Below, in pieces: positions 25,027-33,945 of a DNA stretch of 64,000 bases; position 1 is the stretch's first letter, and each line of letters opens with the position of its first letter. Source of the DNA: Bombella intestini (GTDB taxonomy: Bacteria > Pseudomonadota > Alphaproteobacteria > Acetobacterales > Acetobacteraceae); contig NZ_JATM01000001.1 of NCBI RefSeq assembly GCF_002003665.1, positions 62,001-126,000 on the forward strand, written 5' to 3'. Made by a program: the position numbers and the translations under genes. The notes under the pieces were generated by a model that saw only the letters and a program-made list of their open reading frames with translations, did no database searches and had not been told where the DNA came from.

Positions 25027-25923
25027 ATGGTAGCAGACAAGACGATCGAGCCCGTCATTGGTGTCATCGGGGGCTCGGGCCTGTATGAGATTGATGGGTT
25101 GGAAAACCGGGAATGGCGCCGTTGTGAGTCTCCCTGGGGTTCTCCCTCTGATGAGCTGCTGTTCGGCACGCTGGAGGGTGTGAAGTGCGTGTTCCTGCCC
25201 CGCCACGGCCGTGGGCACCCCATTCCGCCATCCCGTTTGAATTATCGTGCGAATATTGATGCCCTCAAACGTGCCGGTGTGACGGATATTATCTCTCTCT
25301 CCGCTGTGGGGTCTCTGAAGGAAGAGTTAGCACCGGGTAATTTCGTGCTGGTGGACCAGTTCATCGACCTGACACAGGGCCGCCCTCGTACTTTCTTTGA
25401 GGAAGGCTGCGTGGCGCATGTCAGTATGGGCGAGCCTGTTTCTGCCCGCATGGCCAGCACGCTGGCGGATGAGGCCGAGAAGCTGGGGATCACCGTTGCA
25501 CGAGGCGGTAGCTATGTTGTGATCGAAGGGCCGCAGTTCTCTACCCGTGCTGAAAGTGAGCTGTACCGCTCATGGGGGGCCTCCGTCATTGGCATGACAA
25601 ACATGCCGGAAGCCCGTCTGGCCCGTGAAGCCGAGATGAACTACGCCACGGTCGCTATGGTAACAGACTATGACTGTTGGCATGAGGAGCATGAGAATGT
25701 CACGGTAGAGGCTGTGGTCCGCACCATGAAGAGCAACTCCAAACACGCACGGGAGCTTGTCCGCCGTGCTATTCCTGCTCTTGGTAAGCCTCGGCCTATC
25801 TGCACGGGGCCTGGTGCTGCCGAGCGTGCGTTGGACAACGCCATCATCACTCCGCCGGAAGCCAGAGACTTCTCCGTTCTGGCTCGTCTGGATGCCGTTG
25901 CTGGACGTGTGCTGTTTGGCTGA
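25027..25923 (+). CDS. mtnP: S-methyl-5'-thioadenosine phosphorylase
   Basis: MtnP splits methylthioadenosine, the by-product of polyamine synthesis, into adenine and methylthioribose 1-phosphate. Family features: VIGVIGGSGLYEIDGL, the phosphate-site VFLPRHGRGHPIPPS, NYRANIDALKRAGVTDIISLSAVGSL, EGPQFSTRAESELYRSWGASVIGMTNMPEARLAREAEMNYATVAMVTDYDCW. The MTNMPEA form is that of MTA phosphorylases. The length of 298 is usual. The start ATG has GTGAGG 5 bases upstream. No other methionine-salvage gene (mtnA, mtnB) is in the window. Confidence 0.95.
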   Translation: MVADKTIEPVIGVIGGSGLYEIDGLENREWRRCESPWGSPSDELLFGTLEGVKCVFLPRHGRGHPIPPSRLNYRANIDALKRAGVTDIISLSAVGSLKEELAPGNFVLVDQFIDLTQGRPRTFFEEGCVAHVSMGEPVSARMASTLADEAEKLGITVARGGSYVVIEGPQFSTRAESELYRSWGASVIGMTNMPEARLAREAEMNYATVAMVTDYDCWHEEHENVTVEAVVRTMKSNSKHARELVRRAIPALGKPRPICTGPGAAERALDNAIITPPEARDFSVLARLDAVAGRVLFG

Positions 25924-25946
25924 ACAGAGCGTCTGAACGACTTATG

Positions 25947-25985
25947 AAAAGAGGCCTCCCTGCTAGTTAGCGGGGAGGCCTTTTG
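25947..25985. terminator. Bidirectional terminator, mtnP / SDR gene
   Basis: AGGCCTCCC (25952-25960) pairs with GGGGAGGCCT (25972-25981), flanked by AAAA on the left and TTTT on the right, so it can stop transcription from both convergent genes. Confidence 0.85.
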
Positions 25986-25997
25986 TATAGGGGGGCC

Positions 25998-26786
25998 TCA
26001 GAAACCGTGAAGCAATCCTCCATCAACCGGGATGCAGGTGCCAGTAATGTAGGCTGCCAGTGGACTGGCAAGGAAAGTGGCCATGTGGCCGAGCTCCTCG
26101 GGTTGTCCATAACGGCCAATGGGAATGCCATCCTCTTTCTGCCTACGGAATTCAGAAAGGGGGATGCCGGCTTTTTCCGCCCGTATCGCATTTAGTGAGG
26201 TGATGCGGTCTGTTTCAAAACGGCCGGGCAGAAGTGTGTTAACCGTCACGCCATCATGGGCAACCTCTCGAGCCAGTGTTTTGCCCCAGCTTGCCAGTGC
26301 AGAGCGTAAAGCACTGGAGAGGACAAGGTTGGGGATGGGTTCTACGATACTGGTGGAAGACACCATGATGATCCGCCCGAATTGCCGTTGCCTCATGCCC
26401 GGAAGATATTGGTCTGTCATCTGCATGACAGGCAGTAGCATTGTGGCGGTTTCTTTCTGCCAGAGTGCTGGATCGCATGCCGTAGCAGGCCCCAGAGGCG
26501 GGCCGCCGCCATTGCCGATGATGATGTCTGTTTCTGGCACAATGTCCCGTAGGGCATTTAGGCAGGTCTGTACGCTGTTCGGCTCTGAAAAATCCACGGC
26601 ATACCAATGTGGTGTGATGCCACTTTCGGCGGCGAGGTCGTGGGCGGCTTGCCGTAGCCTGTTTTCATCACGGGCCAGCAGGCAGGGGCGGACACCCTCC
26701 CGAGCTAGTGATCGGGCAATGGCTAGCCCAAGGCCTCGGCTTCCTCCCATGATGATAGCCGATCGTCCTTGCAGATGCAGTTCCAT
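25998..26786 (-). CDS. Atypical short-chain dehydrogenase/reductase family protein
   Basis: A 262-residue SDR-fold protein. The nucleotide loop is GGSRGLGLAIA near residue 14, the NAG-like motif is IIGNGGGPPLGPA, and the C-terminus ends in the usual AAYITGTCIPVDGGLLHGF. The catalytic serine is present (IIMVSSTS), but the expected YxxxK is SSALR: Tyr appears replaced by Ser and Lys by Arg. A subfamily of SDRs with the LVLS-x-ALR pattern exists, with unclear chemistry. The start is the ATG at 26786 with GGAGAG 8 bases upstream; a longer in-frame start at 26888 adds an atypical tail. The substrate is unknown. Confidence 0.85.
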   Translation of the reverse strand: MELHLQGRSAIIMGGSRGLGLAIARSLAREGVRPCLLARDENRLRQAAHDLAAESGITPHWYAVDFSEPNSVQTCLNALRDIVPETDIIIGNGGGPPLGPATACDPALWQKETATMLLPVMQMTDQYLPGMRQRQFGRIIMVSSTSIVEPIPNLVLSSALRSALASWGKTLAREVAHDGVTVNTLLPGRFETDRITSLNAIRAEKAGIPLSEFRRQKEDGIPIGRYGQPEELGHMATFLASPLAAYITGTCIPVDGGLLHGF

Positions 26787-27106
26787 GATGGACTCTCCTG
26801 TCCTCTGGGGGGATGCCCCTTCAGGGGCGGTAGAAGCAGTTTTCACCTCATTCACAGCCCGGAGCAAGAGGTTTGGCGGTAAAGGCACTATGATAGGTCT
26901 TACATATTAAAACGATAAAATTTTCAGGTAAGAACGATTAAAAATGTCAGCTACCTCAGGGGGGTGAGTTCTTGACGCTGGAAGGGGCCATCACTATCTC
27001 TCACTCGCCCCGTGTGATCGGGGAGTTTATTGGTGCGCTGCTGAAATGAGCGCAATAACCCGGCTGTGCTGCTTTATAGAAGGGCCAGCCTAGAATGGAG
27101 TGATCC
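26787..27106. other. Divergent SDR-groES control region
   Basis: This 320-bp stretch holds the groES promoter (26971-27000) and, towards the SDR gene, an AT-rich segment with a direct repeat AACGAT at 26911-26916 and 26933-26938, 22 bp apart (two helical turns). No CIRCE element (TTAGCACTC-N9-GAGTGCTAA) is visible. Confidence 0.4.
26971..27000 (+). promoter_or_regulatory. groES promoter, sigma-70/RpoH-like
   Basis: CTTGACG (26971-26977) is followed after 17 bp by TATCTC (26995-27000). The CTTGAC box and the CACTATCT around the -10 also resemble alphaproteobacterial RpoH promoters. The predicted transcript would begin near 27006 and carry two hairpins: CTCGCCCCG/CGGGGAG (27004-27025) and TGCGCT/AGCGCA (27034-27054). 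Confidence 0.5.
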
Positions 27107-27397
27107 ATGACGAAGTTTCGTCCCCTTCACGACCGTGTAGTGGTCCGCCGTCTGGACGGTGAAGAAAAAACCGCCGGTGGCATCATCATTCCTGAGACAG
27201 CCAAAGAAAAGCCGATGGAAGGCGAAGTTCTGGCTGTTGGTTCCGGTGCTCGCAATGAGCAGGGCCAGGTTGTACCGCTGGATGTTAAGGCTGGCGACCG
27301 TGTCCTGTTCGGCAAGTGGTCCGGTACTGAGGTGAAGATCGCTGGTGAAGACCTGCTGATCATGAAAGAGAGCGACATTCTGGGGATCGTTGGCTGA
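27107..27397 (+). CDS. groES: Co-chaperonin GroES
   Basis: The 96-residue cap of the GroEL chamber. It matches the family in full: [44 protein letters not shown], the mobile loop at [11 protein letters not shown], and [18 protein letters not shown] with the [14 protein letters not shown] ending. GGAGTG lies 5 bases before the ATG. groEL follows after 48 bp in the usual operon. Confidence 0.98.
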   Translation: MTKFRPLHDRVVVRRLDGEEKTAGGIIIPETAKEKPMEGEVLAVGSGARNEQGQVVPLDVKAGDRVLFGKWSGTEVKIAGEDLLIMKESDILGIVG

Positions 27398-27421
27398 GCC
27401 ACTTTCCAGAACTCTCTCTGA

Positions 27422-29107
<1,686 letters not shown>

Positions 29108-29121
29108 TCGCTCATTCTTCC

Positions 29122-29207
29122 CCATCCCGGTCACTTTGGCCGGGATGGCCTCCTGTTACGACAGGTCAAAAGAAAAGCCTCGCCCCTTTGGGAGCGGGGC
29201 TTTTTTT
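29122..29207. terminator. groEL / dinG-like bidirectional terminator pair
   Basis: A first stem (CCATCCCGG 29122-29130 with CCGGGATGG 29140-29148) lacks a T-run. A second stem (about 29176-29200, AGCC and GCGGGGCT arms) is flanked by AAAA and by seven T, so it can serve groEL on the plus strand and the helicase gene on the minus strand. Confidence 0.8.
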
Positions 29208-29212
29208 GTGGG

Positions 29213-32200
29213 TTATCGGTTTAGGAAGCCGTCAATGTCTGCCAGTGCTTCGGTCAGTGGCAAACGCTGGATGGGAACACCGTCCGGGAAGGCGGAGAGG
29301 AGGCGGGACGGCATCCGGCTGTCCAGAATGATGAACACCCCTCGGTCATCAGCACGGCGGATGAGCCGCCCGAAGGCTTGTTGCAGGCGCATTCGGGTGA
29401 TGAGGTCGTCATAGTCACCCGGCCTGCCGCCAGAGAGATGGCGGCGGCGTTCCCTGTGTAGAATGTCGGGGCGGGGCCAGGGGGTGCGCTCCATCACCAC
29501 CATGCGGAGGGCCTCACCGGGGACATCCACGCCATCCCGCATGGCATCTGTCCCCAGTAGGCAGCTATTGGTTTCAGTACGGAAAACATCAACCAGTGTG
29601 GCGTTGGTCATAGCATCGACATGCTGGGCATAAAGCGGGATATGCTTCATCCCTAGTGGTTCATGGATGCGCCGATGAACCTCCTTCAGTCGCCGAATGG
29701 CTGTGAAAAGCCCCAAGGCCCCACCATGCGCAACCTCGAATAGGGCCTGAAAAGCCTGTGCTTGTATTGTCGGGTTTCTGGAAACATCGGTGATGATGTA
29801 AGCTCGTGTCTGGTGAGCATAATCGAACGGACTCATCAGAGCTGCCCGCATAGGGGGATTGAGGAAGTGTGCTGTTCCTAGTCGCCGTTCGGCCTTTTCC
29901 CATCCGGTGTCTCCGTCCTCATTTGGGCTGCGGTCCCGCAATGTGGCGGAGGTGATGAGCAGCCCGTGTGTGGTGCTTTGCAGAGTGCCAGCAAAGGGAA
30001 TGGTCGGGTCTAGCCAGTGGCGGTTCAGGGCAATGTCGTGCCCCTTCTGTAGAACCCGTGTGGAGGGGAGAGGTTCACGGTGGATGAAGTCCACATAAGT
30101 GGGCAAGCTCGGCTGGGCTATGGGCTGGTCGATGATCGCCCGTAACATGTTGATCCAGCCTTGCAGGCGGGAGAGTGCCCGGCGATGGAGGCTACGGATA
30201 GTGCCCTCCAGCCGTTGCTGAAAAGCAGTGTCTGGCTCTTCTTCCTGTTCCTCCAGAGCGTTTTGCAGATGTTTGATGACCCGGTCCAACGGGGTCACAA
30301 TGTCCTGAAGTGCGGTTAGCAGGCCTTCGGCTCGGTCTCGTAGCGGGGTGGGGATAGGGTGCAGGTCACATTCTTGCCGTGGATAATGGCCATGTTCGCC
30401 CCGTGTCAGCATTTGTAGTTCGGCTATACGGGCATCAAGATGCATGTCCAGCATTTGAAGGAAATCTTCAGCTGGTTGGGTAAGTGGGGTTTGCTCTATG
30501 ACGTCGAGAGAGGGCGTTTCTTCATCAGTATCATCAGGCAGTAGGGCAGAGGTCTCTTCTTCCGGTAGGTTTGTGTCCTCAAACTGTGGTGTCAGACGGG
30601 CCTGTCGTGCCTCGTGTAAGCGGCTACTCCAACCGGGGCGTGGCAATCCCTTTTGTGTGGCATAGATAAGTTCTTGAAGGCTTTCCTTAAGGGAGGGAAG
30701 ACGTTCCATAAGGTCTTCCATGCGGCGGAGCAGCCCACGGGCGCGGGAGCGTCCCCCTTCGGCTCCCAAGATCCAGCGGCGCAGGTCGGCGGCTTCTAGT
30801 CCGGAAAAGACCAGCGAGAAAGCACTGTCGGCGGCATCGGGGATATGGTGCCCTTCGTCAAAGATATAGCGGGTGGGGACGCCATTCTCGTCTGGCAGAT
30901 TACCGGGGGCTGTGTCCTGCGGTAGCATGGCATTCCACGCTGCTTGCGATAGGACGAGCGCATGATTGGCGATGACGAATTGGGCGTGTTGGGCACGACG
31001 GATGCCATGTTCAATGAAGCAGCTTTGGTAATGCGGACAGGCAGAATGGATGCATTCACCCCGCCGGTCGGCAATCATGTTCAGTAATCCTGATTGGAAG
31101 AGATCGCCAAACCAGCCGGGTAGATCACCACCCATGAGGTCGCCATCTTCTGTAGCTTCGGCCCAGAGAGCGAGGAAAACCAGTGGAATAAGGCCACTCT
31201 GCCCTTGCTGTGGTGAACGGTTGAGCAGGGTGGTGGTGATGTCTTCCAGATTTAGCAGGCAAAGATAATTCTCCCGCCCTTTGCGGATGACAGCCAGCTC
31301 GTGCCGTTTTGTCGGGTCGGGGTAGAGGCGTGTCAGTTCCTGTTCGATCTGCCGTTGTAGATGGCGTGTATAGGTGCTGACCCATACAGCTCCGTCATTT
31401 TTCTCGGCCCAAAGGCTGGCTGGGGCGATATAGCCCATTGTTTTGCCGGTACCGGTTCCTGCTTCTGCCAGCATGATGTTGGGGGTGTTGGCAACATCAC
31501 GGGGCGTGAAGGCGTAGCTAGTGGCGGAGGCAAAATCAGCCTGACCGGGCCGTGGCTCGGCATCTTTACCCAGCAGGGCAGAGAGACGCTTGCGGGCCTC
31601 TTGCTGGTTGACGGAGTGGCTGCCCGCAGGGGGGCGAGGTGCACGCTCTTCCCATTGGGGTAGGCGTTTCCATATTTTTAGAGCATCGACTTCTTTTGCT
31701 CGGTTGTGCTGTGTTGTGTTTTTTGCAGCAGGGAGGGCATCTTTTACGATGTCATGCCAGCTCCACCCGGCTTGTCGTAATGTGGGGAGCAGAAGATGGA
31801 GCGTGGCGATTTTCTGGGCGGATTGCTCTGCCAATTCATCCAAAAGATGCTGGGCGATTTTGTAAAGGATGTCAGCTTGCAAGGGGGTGGCATCATCCGG
31901 GGGGATGAGCTTTAGCTCCAGAGCAAGGCCACGGGCAGTCGGAGTGACGTTGCGGGCCGGGTGGACAAGCAAGAAAAGCTCTAGCAAGTCCAGCCAAGGG
32001 GCGGGGAGTGGCTCGGGGGGAAGCTCTAGCAAGCGGAGCGTAGCAGGCCCATGAATGAGCAGAGGCGGAGGAAGCTGACGAAGCGTATCTCGGACTTCGG
32101 AAAGGGGAATGTCCAGCACCTCACCATCGGGGGTAATGATGGAGGAGAGGCCATGCCGTGCGATCAAGGCCGGAGCGTCAAAGAAGGAGCGGAACAGGCT

Positions 32201-32218
32201 GGACATGTCCAGACTCAT
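29213..32218 (-). CDS. DinG-like ATP-dependent DNA helicase (XPD family)
   Basis: A 1001-residue superfamily 2 helicase. Walker A lies near residue 255 (AEAGTGTGKTMGY), the DEAH-type box is FDEGHH, and four cysteines (NYLC, then GECIHSACPHYQSC) between them fit the iron-sulfur cluster of the XPD/DinG group, before VIANHALVL. The C-terminal helicase domain ends with RLQQAFGRLIRRADDRGVFIILDSR. Relatives unwind DNA with damage, R-loops or forks. The first 200 residues are family-specific, and an acidic stretch (EEETSALLPDDTDEETPS) sits in the middle. The start at 32218 lacks a good ribosome site; an ATG at 32206 is an alternative. It is divergent from lysS. Confidence 0.9.
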   Translation of the reverse strand: MSLDMSSLFRSFFDAPALIARHGLSSIITPDGEVLDIPLSEVRDTLRQLPPPLLIHGPATLRLLELPPEPLPAPWLDLLELFLLVHPARNVTPTARGLALELKLIPPDDATPLQADILYKIAQHLLDELAEQSAQKIATLHLLLPTLRQAGWSWHDIVKDALPAAKNTTQHNRAKEVDALKIWKRLPQWEERAPRPPAGSHSVNQQEARKRLSALLGKDAEPRPGQADFASATSYAFTPRDVANTPNIMLAEAGTGTGKTMGYIAPASLWAEKNDGAVWVSTYTRHLQRQIEQELTRLYPDPTKRHELAVIRKGRENYLCLLNLEDITTTLLNRSPQQGQSGLIPLVFLALWAEATEDGDLMGGDLPGWFGDLFQSGLLNMIADRRGECIHSACPHYQSCFIEHGIRRAQHAQFVIANHALVLSQAAWNAMLPQDTAPGNLPDENGVPTRYIFDEGHHIPDAADSAFSLVFSGLEAADLRRWILGAEGGRSRARGLLRRMEDLMERLPSLKESLQELIYATQKGLPRPGWSSRLHEARQARLTPQFEDTNLPEEETSALLPDDTDEETPSLDVIEQTPLTQPAEDFLQMLDMHLDARIAELQMLTRGEHGHYPRQECDLHPIPTPLRDRAEGLLTALQDIVTPLDRVIKHLQNALEEQEEEPDTAFQQRLEGTIRSLHRRALSRLQGWINMLRAIIDQPIAQPSLPTYVDFIHREPLPSTRVLQKGHDIALNRHWLDPTIPFAGTLQSTTHGLLITSATLRDRSPNEDGDTGWEKAERRLGTAHFLNPPMRAALMSPFDYAHQTRAYIITDVSRNPTIQAQAFQALFEVAHGGALGLFTAIRRLKEVHRRIHEPLGMKHIPLYAQHVDAMTNATLVDVFRTETNSCLLGTDAMRDGVDVPGEALRMVVMERTPWPRPDILHRERRRHLSGGRPGDYDDLITRMRLQQAFGRLIRRADDRGVFIILDSRMPSRLLSAFPDGVPIQRLPLTEALADIDGFLNR

Positions 32219-32274
32219 ACACAGGAAGGCCCCTGCCTGCGAGGGGGAAAGCGGCAGACGGAACGCCTGAATAC

Positions 32275-32301
32275 TTGACCAGAGGGGGGAGGGTTCATAA
32301 T
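32275..32301 (+). promoter_or_regulatory. lysS promoter candidate
   Basis: TTGACC (32275-32280) and CATAAT (32296-32301, five of six matches to the -10 consensus) are separated by 15 bp. Transcription would start near 32308, only about 6 bases before the lysS ATG at 32314, and no Shine-Dalgarno is present, so a nearly leaderless mRNA is possible. Confidence 0.4.
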
Positions 32302-32313
32302 TAACATGGTCTT

Positions 32314-33942
32314 ATGCAGAAAAAAACGCCTTCTCCCCAGAATGATTCGTCCCTTCCCAAGCTCTGGCCGTTTGAGGAAGCCCGCAAACTGGCCGCCCGT
32401 GTGGCAGATAGGGACCCTAGTAAACCGGTTCTGATGGAGACAGGCTATGGCCCTTCCGGCTTGCCTCATATCGGTACATTTGGTGAGGTTGCCCGGACGA
32501 CATGGGTTCGACAGGCCTTTCAGGAGCTGACAGGCCGCAAGACGCGCCTTCTGGCGTTCTCTGATGATATGGACGCTCTGCGCAAAGTGCCGGGGAATGT
32601 GCCGCAGCAGGAAATGCTCGCAGAGCATCTGGGGCTGCCCCTGTCCCGTATTCCCGATCCATTTGGCACGCATGAAAGTTTTGCCGCTCATAACAATGCC
32701 CGACTGCGGCAGTTCCTTGATGCATTTGGTTTTGATTACGAATTCGCCTCGGCCACTGATTATTACACGTCCGGTATTTTTGATGCGGCCCTGAAGCGTG
32801 TTTTGGAAGAGCATGACCGCATCATCGAGGTGATTGCCCCTACGCTGGGCAAGGAACGTCGTGCAACTTACTCCCCTGTGTTGCCTATCCACCCTGAGAC
32901 GGGTCGTGTCATGCAGGTGCCCATTATCAGCGTCAACCCGGATGCCGGAACGGTGGTCTGGAAGGACGATGAGGGCAAAAGTTTCGAGACTTCCGTGTAT
33001 GGCGGGCAGGCCAAGATGCAGTGGAAGGCCGACTGGGCCATGCGTTGGTATGCGCTGGGTGTCGATTATGAGATGTCCGGTAAGGACCTCATCGACAGTG
33101 TAAAGCTCTCCTCCAAAATTTGCCGCATCCTTGGCAGTGAGCCGCCGTTGAACCTGACTTATGAGCTGTTTCTGGATGCTAACGGCCAGAAGATCAGCAA
33201 ATCCAAGGGGAATGGTCTCTCTGTTGAAGAATGGTTGCGCTACGGCCCTGCGGAGAGTCTGGCGCATTATATGTTCCAGCAGCCGACCCGTGCTAAGCGG
33301 CTCTATACGGACATGATCCCCAGAGCGACGGACGAATACCTCGCCCTCGTGCAGAAGGGGGAGCAGCAGAGTGCAGAAGAGTTTCTGTCCAATCCGGTAT
33401 GGTTCGTCCATGAAGGTACATTGCGCCCGCAGGATACCAGCCCGGTTTCTTTCACCGCTCTTTTGAATCTGGCCAGTGTGGCTAATGCCCGTGAGGTGGA
33501 AACGCTTTGGAAGTTCCTCCGGCGTTATGATTCCAGCCTGTCGCCGGAGACACATCCGTATGTGGCTGGGTTGGTTCAGCACGCCCTCGATTACTTCAAT
33601 GAACGTGTCCGCCCGACCAAGGTCTTCCGTGCGCCGACAGCAACGGAGCGCAAGGCGCTTGAGGACCTCGCTGCAACTCTGAAGACCGTGCCAGAGAATG
33701 CCAGCCCGGATGACGTGCAGAATGTCGTTTTTGAAGTTGGTAAACGCTATTTTGCGAAGCCGGAGCTGCGTTCATGGTTCGGGTGCCTGTATGAGGTGCT
33801 TTTGGGCCAGAAGGAAGGCCCTCGTTTTGGTATCTTTGCGGCTCTATTCGGGTTGAAAGAGACTATTGCTCTTATCGATGAGGCTCTGGCCCGCCCTGTT
33901 GAGGCGGCAGAAGAGACCGTGGCAGAGGAGAGCCGGGGCTAA
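32314..33942 (+). CDS. lysS: Lysyl-tRNA synthetase, class I
   Basis: This is the class I (archaeal-type) lysyl-tRNA synthetase used by Alphaproteobacteria in place of the class II enzyme. The HIGH-like motif is PHIGTFGE near residue 51 and the KMSKS motif is KISKSKGNG near residue 293. The Rossmann domain is followed by a helical anticodon-binding domain; the length of 542 is normal. The last 20 residues are acidic. It is followed 3 bp later by an MprF-like gene, which is notable because MprF enzymes use lysyl-tRNA. No ribosome site is visible before the ATG. Confidence 0.96.
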   Translation: MQKKTPSPQNDSSLPKLWPFEEARKLAARVADRDPSKPVLMETGYGPSGLPHIGTFGEVARTTWVRQAFQELTGRKTRLLAFSDDMDALRKVPGNVPQQEMLAEHLGLPLSRIPDPFGTHESFAAHNNARLRQFLDAFGFDYEFASATDYYTSGIFDAALKRVLEEHDRIIEVIAPTLGKERRATYSPVLPIHPETGRVMQVPIISVNPDAGTVVWKDDEGKSFETSVYGGQAKMQWKADWAMRWYALGVDYEMSGKDLIDSVKLSSKICRILGSEPPLNLTYELFLDANGQKISKSKGNGLSVEEWLRYGPAESLAHYMFQQPTRAKRLYTDMIPRATDEYLALVQKGEQQSAEEFLSNPVWFVHEGTLRPQDTSPVSFTALLNLASVANAREVETLWKFLRRYDSSLSPETHPYVAGLVQHALDYFNERVRPTKVFRAPTATERKALEDLAATLKTVPENASPDDVQNVVFEVGKRYFAKPELRSWFGCLYEVLLGQKEGPRFGIFAALFGLKETIALIDEALARPVEAAEETVAEESRG

Positions 33943-33945
33943 GGC

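Noticed and set aside
32215-33582. 455-codon minus-strand frame across lysS
   Set aside because: It lies wholly opposite a clear class I lysyl-tRNA synthetase and shows no family features.
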